From NCBI GenBank assembly GCA_910589415.1, contig OU342638.1, positions 2,046,001 through 2,110,000 of the forward strand: a stretch of DNA of 64,000 nucleotides, written 5' to 3'. Below, piece after piece: positions 21,776 to 31,987 of this stretch. The translations under genes were made by a program, and so were the position numbers. The stretch is from Malachius bipustulatus. Lineage: Eukaryota > Arthropoda > Insecta > Coleoptera > Melyridae. Positions within the stretch are counted from its first letter, which is position 1; every line of letters begins with the position of its first letter. Under the pieces are notes generated by a model. The model made no database searches and was not told where the DNA came from. It saw nothing but the letters and a program-made list of their open reading frames with translations.

Positions 21776-24061
21776 TTACAATTTGAACCATGCGCAGTTG
21801 TTATATGGTTTGGGTCCTTTCAACGTCTTGAAGCATATTTCGGTACCAGGTATCAGTTTTAAGGGAGGAGAGATTGAGGACAGAAATTTGAGGGTTATAG
21901 CCTCACCGGCATTACCAGGAATTCTAGACAAGGCGTCAGCGACGACATTTTCAACACCCTTACGGTGAATGATTTTAAAATCATATTGGTTGAGTTTTAA
22001 CAACCAGCGACAAAGACGAGGGGTAGGTTGTTTCATGTTCTGAACCCATTGGAGAGCAGAATGGTCGGTGATTATCCGAAGTCCGCGGGATCCCTCAATG
22101 TAACATCGAAATTTGTCTAAGGCACAAACAATGGCATAAAGCTCTAACTCCGTAACTGTATAGTTACGTTGACATTTGTTTAAAGTTTTACTAAAGTAAG
22201 CAATGGGGTGAAAGATCCCGTTTTCCTCCTGACAGATCACCGCGCCCACGCCCGTCAAAGAAGCATCGCAATCGATGGTAAAAGGCTTAGAAAAGTCTGG
22301 ACTAGCCAGGATGGGAGCAGAACATAAGAGGTTTTTGATCGTTTCGAAAGCTTGGTCAGCTTCGGGGGTCCAGACGATATTTTGACCCTTTTTGCGGCCT
22401 TTCAACAGATCAGTGATGGGGCTAGCGATAGCGGAAATGTTTTTAAGAAATCGACGATAGTAACCAATAAGACCTATCAATCGCCTGATCTGAGTGGTGT
22501 TAGAGGGTTTCGGATATTTTAAAATGGCCTCGACTTTGTCTGGATTGGTCCGAAGACCTTGTTCGTCTACAACATAACCAAGAAATTGGAGGGAGGAACG
22601 GCAAAACTGACACTTGTCTAGATTCAAGGTAAGATTGGCCTTTTTAAACCTGAGTAAGAGATTACGTAAAACAGAGATATGAGTTTCAAAATCAGGGGTA
22701 GCAACGACAACATCGTCCATATAATACCAGACATAGGGCTCCAGTTCGGGACCGATGACTTGATCTAAGAGACGAACTAGACTTTGAGGTGACGAGTGGA
22801 GTCCGAAAGGTAAACGCTTGTACTGAAAAAGACCCTTTCCGTGGACAGCGAAAGCGGTTTTAGGACGAGATTCCATATCGAGCGGTATTTGATGGAAGGC
22901 CGACTTGAGGTCGAGAGAGGAGAGAAACTTGGCATTTCGAACTTTGGAGATAATGCTATCAATGACAGGCATCGGATAGCTGTCAGGTACAGAAATCGAA
23001 TTTAATTTACGTCCGTCAAAACACACTCGATAGGAATTGTCCTTTTTCTTGACTAACCATAGTGGAGATGACCAAGGAGAGTTAGAGGGTTCAATTATGT
23101 CCATTTTAAGCATTTCGTCTACTTGCTGGTTTAAAATTTCTTGCATGTACGGAGAAAGAGGATATTGTCGTTGTTTAAAAGGTTTGGAGTCACCAGTGTC
23201 TATATGATGAGAGTGAAGATGCGTGAGACCGATACGGTCTTTTGGGCTTATCTCGGCAAAAGCTTCGACGAGCTGATCTAATTCGAGCTGTTGCTCATGA
23301 GAAAGACTGTCTTTACTCAAGAGGGTATTGATCGAACAAAGCGAAGAAGTGGCAGGACACTCGTAGGAAAATTTATCAAAATTAAGCTGCAAATTGAACG
23401 TATGAATAAAATCCATTCCCAAAATGAGTTGTTGAGTAATGGTTGGAATGAGTAAAATCTTCACGAAATTAGACTGGGAAGCCAAGGTAACTTTTAAATT
23501 GATGTAGCCCATTGCCGATTGGCCATCAGCCGTGGTAACGTGAGAAGAAATATCATAATGTACGGGTAATTTTAATTTTTTTAAAAGATAAAGGCCATGG
23601 GCCCCTAAAATGGACACATTGCTGCCACTGTCTAGAAGGGCAGAAACTGATTCCCCGTGTATATTTACGGAAATATATGGGCGGTTGTCATTGGTACGGG
23701 ACTCTAACAATGGGCACGAGCGTTGCTCAGTTACAGGTATTTCAGAAGGAGGTAACGTCGATACAGAGGGAGAAGTTAATTGAAGAGAAGGTACAGAAGG
23801 TGAAGAGATAGGTAAGGTAGTAATATTATGGTTAGGTTGGCGTTCATTACTTATCCCTGGTATGATATTTATGGTCGGAACTTGCTGGGCTGTCCGGGGG
23901 TTGTTTTTCCCTTTGGCGAAGAAGTGTCGGGGCAGCCAGGCTCGGGATTCCTGACGCCCTGATCTGCGGAGTTTTTTGAAGCCGAACAGTGTTGACAGGT
24001 GGCCTTCGTGACTCCTCGAAAACCACATCCGTAGCAGAACCTCGTTGGTCGCGATCGACAT
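21776..24061 (-). CDS. Gypsy pol: aspartic protease, reverse transcriptase, RNase H
   Basis: A 761-codon frame. The protease is near residues 130-230 (ALLDSGSNVSILG). RT lies around residues 290-490, with LDLKSAFHQIPL, LPFGLHSSPQ and the catalytic YYMDD. RNase H spans residues 580-720 (DCDASLTG, TELELYAI, ITDHSALQW), ending near VADALSRIPG. The frame overlaps gag by about 190 bases in another frame, so it would be reached by ribosomal frameshifting; the codons at its start are therefore not a true initiation site. The RT box has HSSPQ where most Gypsy elements have N-A-P-x-x-F, and the expected F after it is changed (SLVRL). The integrase has been separated by the 7 kb insertion. Confidence 0.92.
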   Translation of the reverse strand: MSIATNEVLLRMWFSRSHEGHLSTLFGFKKLRRSGRQESRAWLPRHFFAKGKNNPRTAQQVPTINIIPGISNERQPNHNITTLPISSPSVPSLQLTSPSVSTLPPSEIPVTEQRSCPLLESRTNDNRPYISVNIHGESVSALLDSGSNVSILGAHGLYLLKKLKLPVHYDISSHVTTADGQSAMGYINLKVTLASQSNFVKILLIPTITQQLILGMDFIHTFNLQLNFDKFSYECPATSSLCSINTLLSKDSLSHEQQLELDQLVEAFAEISPKDRIGLTHLHSHHIDTGDSKPFKQRQYPLSPYMQEILNQQVDEMLKMDIIEPSNSPWSSPLWLVKKKDNSYRVCFDGRKLNSISVPDSYPMPVIDSIISKVRNAKFLSSLDLKSAFHQIPLDMESRPKTAFAVHGKGLFQYKRLPFGLHSSPQSLVRLLDQVIGPELEPYVWYYMDDVVVATPDFETHISVLRNLLLRFKKANLTLNLDKCQFCRSSLQFLGYVVDEQGLRTNPDKVEAILKYPKPSNTTQIRRLIGLIGYYRRFLKNISAIASPITDLLKGRKKGQNIVWTPEADQAFETIKNLLCSAPILASPDFSKPFTIDCDASLTGVGAVICQEENGIFHPIAYFSKTLNKCQRNYTVTELELYAIVCALDKFRCYIEGSRGLRIITDHSALQWVQNMKQPTPRLCRWLLKLNQYDFKIIHRKGVENVVADALSRIPGNAGEAITLKFLSSISPPLKLIPGTEICFKTLKGPKPYNNCAWFKL

Positions 24062-24456
24062 TCCGGGTATGTGTGTCCGGCCCGATCACAATTCCAGCAC
24101 CTAGAAATTGGAGAAGTATTAGAGCGTGTTTTACCACCTCTTTGCAGGAACGAGACTTGCGCTACATTTTTGGGACCACTCTGGTATTCCTTACAAGTGA
24201 GAAGAGAATCTTCCACTTTCCGACACAACCGATTCAAATCGGAGATCGTGTCGATCGTGTGAAGGGTGAGGGCTTTAATAAAGTCCGGTCGTAGATTGCG
24301 ACGAATGGTATGAACCATGTCCGCCTCGGACGGGGGTTGCGTTAAGCGACAGAAAAGGGCTTCTACGGAAGAAATAAAAATTGAAACGTCCTCACGAGGA
24401 CCTTGTTTCCTCGACCTGATCTCGTCTAGAAGATTGCGGTCGTGGTTTTCCCCCAA
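23869..24456 (-). CDS. Gypsy gag, C-terminal half with zinc knuckles
   Basis: The frame carries the capsid C-terminal part (SRKQGPREDVSIFI, then a PPSEADMVHTIRRNLRP region) and two cysteine knuckles, CWNCDRAGHTYPEC and CYGCGFRGVTKATC followed by HC. It binds and packages element RNA in virus-like particles. The true N-terminal part lies at 25823-26470. A LINE insertion at 24506-25829 breaks the frame after WDELVKRLKETFL. Confidence 0.85.
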   Translation of the reverse strand: MGENHDRNLLDEIRSRKQGPREDVSIFISSVEALFCRLTQPPSEADMVHTIRRNLRPDFIKALTLHTIDTISDLNRLCRKVEDSLLTCKEYQSGPKNVAQVSFLQRGGKTRSNTSPISRCWNCDRAGHTYPECRSRPTRFCYGCGFRGVTKATCQHCSASKNSADQGVRNPEPGCPDTSSPKGKTTPGQPSKFRP

Positions 24457-24505
24457 GAAAGTTTCTTTGAGCCGCTTTACAAGCTCGTCCCAACTAGTAA
24501 ATCTC

Positions 24506-25829
24506 TTTTTAATGGAGTTTGTGTGCCACCAGGTCCATATATTATATTAAATGAATTATATTCAAAATTAGATGATAATTATACAATAGTTGGAATCTCT
24601 TGTGACTTTCATAAAGCTTTTGACAGTGTAAATTTGGAAATTCTTTTATTAAAACTAGAACATATGGGTATTAGAGGTACAGCATTAAATTGGTTGGAAT
24701 CATATTTGATTAACAGAGAGCAAAGAATAATAATAAATGATTTTGAAAACAACAAGACATTTTCTGATTGGAAAAAATTAAATGTGGTGTTCCTCAAGGT
24801 TCCATCTTAGGACAACTCTTATTCTTATGTTATATTAATGATTTACCTGCTTTTTTAAATATTCCAACTTTACTTTATGCTGATGATACTTTTCTTGTAA
24901 ATTCAATTAGATCTAACGATAATATTGATATTAATTTTAAAGTAAATGAAATCTTGGAAAAATTATTTACTTGGTGTGAGTTGAATAGGATTAAAGTTAA
25001 TTTTCAAAAGACAAAATTAATTCATTTTTCAAATAATAATAAAAATAAAAATACAATTCAATTAAATAATAAATTCAATATTGAAAACGTAGAATCTTTA
25101 AAATTATTAGGTTTCAATTTAGATAGAACTCTTAATTGGAAATTACATATTAATACAATATCAAAAAAACTGTGCAAAGTTTGCTTCCAACTTCGATTTT
25201 TAAAGAATAAAGGATTAAAATTAGGAATTTTAAAAACAGTGTATTATTCAAATTTTTATTCTATTTTAAAATACGGAATAATACATTGGGGGAATTCTTT
25301 TGATTGGTTAATTATTTTCAAAATTCAAAAAAATTGCATAAGAATACTAGGCAATGTTAATCGCATGACATCTTGTAAAAAATTATTTAAAAATTTAAAA
25401 ATTTTATCATTTCCAAGTCTATTTATATACGAATGTCTCTGTTTTGTACATAAAAATAAAAATTTGTTTACTTTTTTCAATTCTAATACCAGAAATTCTA
25501 ATACAATTATTTTAAATAAACATAATACCACTCATTATGAATTATCTTCTGAATACATATGTGCCAAAATTTATAATCATTTACCAAATAATTACAAAAA
25601 GTATAATTTAAAAAAAATTTCAAACGAAATTAAAAATATTTTATTACAAAAATGCTACTATAGCTTAAATGAATATTTGAACAATTCTTTGGATTTATAA
25701 TTTCATAACTTTATTTCATAATTTCATAATTTTATAACTTTATAACTAATTTTACAATTTATTATTTTCCACAAAAAATACAATAATATGTATTTATAAT
25801 AAGGAAATAAATGTTATTATTATTATATA
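24506..25829 (+). mobile_element. 5'-truncated Jockey-type non-LTR element inside gag
   Basis: A + strand insertion, opposite to Gypsy. It contains most of an RT and the C-terminal region, then a non-coding A/T-rich tail with repeated 'atttcataa' units, ending 'aataaatgttattattatta'. The gag frame is interrupted with loss of roughly a dozen codons (DLFEG on one side, TSWDELV on the other), and I cannot find a clean target duplication. Confidence 0.8.
24530..25700 (+). pseudogene. Jockey-type reverse transcriptase, truncated and once frameshifted
   Basis: RT motifs in order: LNELYSKLDDN, ISCDFHKAFDSVN (catalytic Asp), CGVPQGSILGQLLF and LLYADDTFLV, then a thumb with LKLLGFNLDRTLNW and an AT-rich C-terminal region ending at a stop at 25700. 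One base appears missing in an A-run at about 24770 (between FSDWKK and KCGVPQG), which splits the frame. The N-terminal fingers and any endonuclease or ORF1 are absent by 5' truncation. Codon use is far more AT-rich than in the R1-clade copies nearby. Confidence 0.85.
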
Positions 25830-26470
25830 CTCCCCTCGAATAAATCTCCGGCAGAAGAAAATAAATCGGGCTTTGAGCATCCACGTGAAATCCGAAGTGA
25901 TTCGACCATCTCTAGGAAATCGATTAGAGATTCCCCTCCCGAAAATTTTCGGATACCCCACTTATACACAGGAATAGATTTAGTCGCGGAAGAGAAGTAC
26001 GCCGATCCGGCGGTTTGAAGTAAGGGGCTAGAGGTAGCGGGAGGTTCAGCCACATCGAGATCCAACTTGAGGGACAAGTCTGCCTCCAGGGAGATGATAT
26101 GGTCTTTTAATTTTTGCACAGCTGTACTTTGTTCGGGGGAGGTAATCGGGATGAGAGAAATTCTATTGGAGAGATGAGCTAGTCGGCAATAAATTCTCCG
26201 AACTTCGGAGGATCCACGGTCTCCAGTCAAAACTTTAATCGCGTCCTCGAGTTCTCAGAGACCAGTTTGAACTTCAGCTACATCCTCCGCGAACGTGTAA
26301 GGATGTTTTGGTCTCTCGAAACTCCGATTTCCAGCTTCCTGCGAAAGAAGTCCGCGCAGCATTTTGCGCTTCTCATCGGTATTGGAGGGAACCGTACCAC
26401 CTCGAATTTTAATTTCGTAGGTGATCTGGGGAGCTGTCAGAAGTTCGGGGGTTAGTGAAGGACTAGGCAT
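25823..26470 (-). pseudogene. Gypsy gag, N-terminal half, frameshifted
   Basis: From the start MPSPSLTPELLTAPQITYEI at 26470, the frame runs to about 26255 and shifts once near 26240. It continues as VRRIYCRLAHLSNRI and on to a capsid segment, VYKWGIRKFSGGESLIDFLE, before the LINE insertion at about 25829. The start lies about 535 bases after the primer site, a normal leader length. Confidence 0.75.
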
Positions 26471-27003
26471 CTTGTATGGAAGACCCTAAAGACAATCAAA
26501 AATAGGGGAGATCCGGAAACTCGAAGCCGGAACCGAGAAAAAGGATTTTCCCTCATTTGCGGTAGCGAAATTCAATTTATAATTAGGTATGATAAATTTT
26601 TAATACCAAGCCAAAGCTTGATGAAGGCAAATTAGGGAAGATAAATAGATAAAGATACGATATCGGAAGTAATAATAAAGAATATTATGCCTCGATTGTC
26701 TGCTTTTTCAAGAAAAAAAATAAATCGATCCGTTTCCGTCGCCCCAACGAACACTGGTGAGAGAGGTACGATAAGAAAAGACAACGGTAATGAAGATAAG
26801 CGCCAGTGCGTGTAGTGGAGACGGCACAAATCGATATTAAAGATAGTTAGTTATTTGAAACGGTGGCCTGAAAATCAAAGTTAGTTAATTAATTAATTTA
26901 CTCCTCAACTATATCAATCGACTTTGTCATGAATTCCTGAGTAAAAATTCTCAGTCTCCAGCGACCCAACTTTCCGAACCCAAAATTGCAACTCCAAAAA
27001 TCG
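26471..27003. other. Gypsy leader between primer site and gag
   Basis: No gene is seen; this is the expected untranslated leader. Confidence 0.45.
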
Positions 27004-27024
27004 GGGTCCCACGTTCGGGCGCCA
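27004..27024 (-). other. Primer binding site, tRNA-Lys type
   Basis: The minus strand reads TGGCGCCCGAACGTGGGACC next to the LTR end, as expected for annealing of the 3' end of insect tRNA-Lys. Confidence 0.8.
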
Positions 27025-27026
27025 CT

Positions 27027-28432
27027 TATAACCTTTAAAATCCCGAATTTGGGATTCAAATGGAAGCTAGGCTAGCTCAGACAGCACTAACTCCAAAACT
27101 CGTGGGTGGAGATTGCAAGAGGGCTAGGAAAGCAAGTAATTAGAGAACGAGAATAAATTTACAATTTATTTACAGATGACAAATACATTAAAATGAAAAT
27201 GTTGAATTTAATACACCTTACAATTGTTTAAACTAGAATTTAAATGTAAAGAAAGCCCAACAGATTTAAATGTCTACAAAGATACAATAATTCTTCAACA
27301 ATTAATTAAGAATTTAAACATTAAAAAAAAATATTAACAACCCTATGAATTTACAATAATCCGAACAATAACCCTTCCCAGAAAATTAAAAAGATATCCA
27401 CCCTGAATATTAACCCCCAAAATGAATTGAATTGCAGGAAAAATTAACTTGAAATGAATTAAAAAAATATTGAAAGTCGTCTGTGAGAATATCTGGATAT
27501 AATTATTGCATTGGAGTACGAGATTGTAGGTAGAGATAAAAAAAAATCGACTATATAGTTGAAGCCTTCGGTAGTGATAAAAATGGACAAAAACTTAACT
27601 CGAGTCAAGCGTCTTCCCCTCTGGTGTTGAATGGAATGGTCCCGCTTATCTGCAAGTCCGCGTTGTAACACTGCCAACTGCCGTGACCTTGTACGGGATG
27701 GACGCCGGTGGCGTATATTGAGGGGATAAAATTTTAGCCCGCTCGGTTAATCTTGCTTGGAGATAAATCAAGGAGTTTCAGGAAAAATGCCAATTCAGAA
27801 GAAAACACAATTTCTTGGTATAAGTAGAACTTCGGTACTTGATAAAAAGCTGAAAATACACAGTCTTAGAGTCGCGTTTAATTAGACTAATTCTCGATCC
27901 TGACAATTCCTGCAGAATTTAATTCATTTCCGAATTGAACTTTATTATAATCTATAATAATAATGATGTAAAAACAATACTGTACTTAACAATAATTATT
28001 ACAGGAATGCATGTCAAAATCGACAATCAGCTTTAAGCAGATAAAACAAATGTAATTTTAAACACGATCGCAGGCACCGCCACAAATAATAAGTTATTAA
28101 TTGCTAATTGAGATAAATTCCAACAAGTAAAGACTTACCAGGCAATCGAGGTGAACTAACAAAAAGGTTTAAATTAATTAAATAAGTTTTAGGTACCCAT
28201 GCATTAGGTAGTTCGCAGAAAAGTCAACTCGTAGCGTGGAAGATGTTGTTTCCAGCTCGAGCGGTAGAGAAAAGGACTCGATTCACCGGTTACAATATTA
28301 AAGCGATAAACATCGCGGCGGACTACGACCGTCGCCGAAGGCAAGCGAACGCGAAGATAGAATAGTATGGACAGCGTCGGTAGGCAACTCAAAATACTGG
28401 AAATACTGTACCGGGAAACAATTTAAATTTGA
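27027..28432 (-). repeat. Gypsy 5' LTR, truncated at its outer end
   Basis: Nearly identical to 6763-8100. It carries about 70 extra bases at about 27267-27340 that are absent from the other LTR. It lacks the outer 58 or so bases, including the TGTAACA start, and is joined directly to E4 sequence at 28433. Confidence 0.85.
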
Positions 28433-29478
28433 CCACCGAGCGCCGACAATGTCCTAATCGCTTTCCGGACTGATGCCTCCACCTGTTTCTCAAAGATGGT
28501 CTTACTGTCCAGCGTCACACCAAAGTATTTTAACTCCTTTCTCGCCGTTACCTCTACTCCACTAACTCTGAATTTTACTTCCAGCTCCTTTCTGGAGTTT
28601 GTGAAGACCATCGCTTCTGTTTTTTTGGGGAGCGAGGCTCAGTCCTTTGTTGTTCAACGGTGACCCTGTCTAAGGCCTTGTTCCCGCGCTCTTCCAATGA
28701 TCCCCTCGTAGGCGCTCCAACCACGATCGCCAAGTCGTCAACGAACGCCACAATTTTTACCCCGTGAGGCATCGTCAATCTCAGGACTCCATCATACATA
28801 ACATTCCAGAGGGTTGGTCCCAAGATGGAACCTTGTGGGACCCCCCTCCTTACCGGGACTTCTTTACCCCTTTCAAGCAGGCTCCTTTCTGAGAAGTAAC
28901 TGTTCAGTATCTTTCTCAGGTATAGGGACACCGGCACCCTCGCCAGCGCCTCCTCCATGCTCTGCCACGAGACGCTATTAAAAGCATTTTTCACATCGAG
29001 GGTGATTAATGCGCACAGCCCCGGTCTCCCTCTGCAACCAAACTTGACCCTCTTTGCCTCCTCCATGACCGCCTCCACCGCGTCCAAAGTAGACTTCCCC
29101 TTTCTGAAACCGTACTGGTTCTCTGAGATGGATCTATTCTCCTCGAGCTCTCCTAGAAGTCTGCCACGCAGAAGTCTCTCGTAGAGTTTCCCCAGGGTAT
29201 TTAGCAAGCATATCGGCCTGTACGACGTTGCCTCCTCTAGATCTCCCTTACCCTTCCACAACAGGACCAATCTTGCCACCTTCCATATTTTTGGGAATTC
29301 GCCGCTCCGCAGTAGGGAGTTGAACACTTCCTGTCCGTATTCCGGGTATGTTTCAATTGCCATTTTCAGCATGCCTGGTGTTATGCCGTCAATTCCCGGG
29401 GCCTTCCTTCTTTTGATGCGTGCCGCGGCTTCTTTGACTTCCTCTATTGTAAATTCTGGGCAGCTCCTGATGCGCTAG
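28433..29478 (-). pseudogene. E4, 5' part: R1-clade RT domain, truncated at the N-terminus
   Basis: From the 5' truncation at about 29478 the frame runs through KAPGIDGITPG, SYRPICLLNTLGKLYERL, YGFRKGKSTLDA, LDVKNAFNSVSW and VPQGSILGPTLW. The catalytic box reads FVDD instead of F/YADD, so catalysis is doubtful. A frameshift near 28630-28660 moves the end to another frame (ARKELKYFGVTLDSKTIFEKQ, RTLSALGG), which meets the Gypsy LTR at 28432/28433. It continues biologically at 6762 with about 65 codons lost. Confidence 0.85.
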
Positions 29479-29506
29479 GGTTAACCTGACCTGACCTGAC
29501 CTAACC
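29479..29506. repeat. (TCAGG)n junction between E4 and E5
   Basis: 'taacctgacctgacctgacc' then 'taacc': about five pentamer units, including TTAGG-type variants, next to the E5 poly(A) complement. Confidence 0.75.
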
Positions 29507-29665
29507 TTTTTTTTTTCTGTGGAGGGGAAATGCATTATGCAGTCTCTGCGCTAGTTCAATCGCAGAGGACTGTGGGACTCTCACCCACTAAAACCCCTCC
29601 ATTCTTCTCGCCTTCCACATCGGTACCCGCTCTCGCATTACTTCAATGTGGGGGCTGTCTTTTAT

Positions 29666-31984
29666 TTACGTCTCCTCTCTACCTTTCACTTCGATGATAT
29701 GTCGGACTGCTTTGTAGGTTGCCCTCCATATAGCCTCTGTCCCCACGAGACTCTCCGCCACACTCTCCACCATAAATGGTTTGCCTGTCTCTGTATGATA
29801 TATTGTGCGCTGTATCTTCCATCTCGGGCACGCAAAGAGCGTATGGTCCACATCATCCACCTCCCCACAATATATGCATTGGCTGGAGTCTGCCTTCTTG
29901 TGCCCATGTAAAAATTTCCTGAAGCACCCGTGTCCCGGCAGTGCCTGGGTTAGGAAGTAGTCTACCTCCCCGTAAGGTCTTTCAATCCACCGTTGGATGT
30001 CCGGGATCAGCTTATAAGTCCAGCGACCGTGGGTCTCGTTGTCCCACTGTTGTTGCCATCGCGATATAGTATTTTTCTTGGCTTCCCGTTGGTTTGTCCC
30101 CGTATATACCGCTTTTCTCTCCTCGATGAGGAGACCCATCGGAGTGACCCCAGCCATTACCGCTACTCCTGCGGTAGATACCGTGCGGTATGCACTGCAT
30201 ATCCTGATGCAGAGATGTCTTTGTATTCTCTGCATTTTGTCCATAATTCTCTTGTTGGATGTCACTCTATGCCATGCAGGTGCGGCGTACAGCATCTGTG
30301 AGTGCACAACACTCGCCAGAACCCTCCTTTTGGAGGCTCTTGGTCCGCCTATATTGGGCATGAGTCCAGTAAGGGCTGTTACCGTCTTCTCCGCCTTTGC
30401 TACTATGGCATCTACGTGAGCGGCGAATGTGCACTTAGTATCCAAGAGGACTCCGAGGTATCTTATGGATTTATTGGGCACTATGTCTACTCCCTTGACA
30501 CTGTAAGACACCGGATCTATCCTCCTCCTGCCGGTCAAGATCACTGCCTCCGTTTTTTCGGGTGCTAATTCCAATTTGGTTCCTTCCATCCAGTTAGTTA
30601 CTCTGCGCAGTGCCAGGTTGGACATGTTCCTGAGGTTGTCGGTTCCTTTCGCAACCACCGTCACCACCACGTCATCGGCGAAGCCAATTAGGGTCACACC
30701 GGCGGGCATATGTATCTCCAGCAGGTCGTTGTACATCAGGTTCCATAGAGTGGGCCCCAGTACTGACCCCTGGGGTACCCCGCTGTTAATACTGACTTCT
30801 TGAGTTTTTCCCTCACTCTCCAGAACGATCCTTCTGTCGGACAGATACGAGGCCAGGATGCTAATCAGGTGCTCATTAATTTTTCGTTTCCTCATGGTGT
30901 CGAGGATGAGCTGCCAGGATGCGCTATTGAATGCATTCCTGACGTCCAATAACGTGATCACTGCGCATACTTTTCTGTGTCTATGGCTGAACTGTGCAAT
31001 TTTCTGCAATGTTCTGCAATTTTCAGCACCTCTCTAATAGCGTCCACGGTTTGTCTTCCCTCTCTGAAGCCATACTGTCGGTCAGATAGTCCGCCGGTTC
31101 GTTCTATCTCCTCTTTGAGTCTGATCAGTATCAGCTGTTCGTAGAGTTTTCCCTCGGCGTCCATGAGGCAGATCGGTCTGTAAGCGTCGTTATTTTCCAG
31201 GTTCTTCCCTGGTTTTTTTATGAGGACCAGTTTAGCACGTTTCCATTGGGTTGGGAACTCCGTTTTTATCGCCATCTGACTGTACACCTTACTTATGTAT
31301 TCGGGTTTAATTGCCGCCACTGCCTTTACTATCTCCTGGGGTATTAGTCCCGGACCGGGTGCTTTGTGGTCTTCAAGTTTATTGCGCGCTGCTACCAGTT
31401 CGCTTACCGTAAAGTGGCTGAATGTCCCTTGTCTTCTTTCCCATTTTACTTCTGCGTGTTTTGGGAATAGCAGTTGCACTATTTCCAACATGCGTTTCAT
31501 GGAAACCCGTGTGTTGGGCTGGAATCCATTCACTCTTCGCATAACTATTTTGTAGCCATCTCCAAATATATCCGAGTCCACACTCCTACATACTTCTCTC
31601 CACGCTTCCTTCTTAGATGCCTTGATCTTGTCTCGTAGAGTTCTCTTGGTATCTTTCCATTTTTCCCACAGGAGCGTTTCAGTTTCTTGTTGCTTTTTCC
31701 TTCTGCTTCTGGTGTATTGTCTCCTCAGATTTATACATTGTTTACGGAGATCAGCGATTTCGTCATTCCACCAGTATGCTGGTTGTTTCCCAGGGAATCC
31801 TTTCCTTTTCGGCATCGTTTTATTGCAGACTTTTTTTAGGGCTTCGGAGAGGTCCCTTGCTGTGTATCCAATTTCTGCCATGGGGGTGTCCATGATTACC
31901 TCTGCTAGCAATGTTTTGTCCAGTTTCCTCCGTTGCCATCCATTATTTCCTCTCGTCCTGCATGTAGGATTCAAGTTAGTCTCT
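29666..31984 (-). pseudogene. E5 ORF2: reverse transcriptase and C-terminal CCHC domain
   Basis: This copies element RNA at the nicked target. The 5' portion (31974-30958) holds the endonuclease-RT linker (CNKTMPKRK, PAYWWNDEIADLRKQC) and RT motifs KAPGPGLIPQEI, DAYRPICLMDAEGKLYEQL and YGFREGRQTVDA. The 3' portion (31009-29666) has LDVRNAFNSASW, VPQGSVLGPTLWNLMYNDL, the catalytic FADD, LPNIGGPRAS-like thumb motifs, AYRTVSTAGVAVMAGV and the C-terminal finger CIYCGEVDDVDH..C. The two frames overlap near 31000, where a short 'ttctgcaatgttctgcaatt' duplication causes a frameshift. The endonuclease is on the far side of the 31988-34381 insertion. Confidence 0.88.
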
Positions 31985-31987
31985 ATA

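Larger units (their letters stand above)
6763..28432 (-). mobile_element. Gypsy (Ty3-type) LTR retrotransposon with nested insertions
   Basis: Direct repeats of about 1.4 kb start at 6763 and 27027. Between them, on the minus strand, are a tRNA-Lys-type primer site (27004-27024), gag, protease/RT/RNase H, integrase and a long 3' region ending in a purine tract. The size is inflated to 21.7 kb by at least five insertions: a hAT derivative, a block of about 7 kb between RNase H and integrase, a mariner and a hAT MITE inside that block, and a LINE in gag. The pol order RT, RNase H, integrase is of Ty3/gypsy type. I saw no env-like frame. It lies inside E4 and so is younger than it. Confidence 0.9.
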
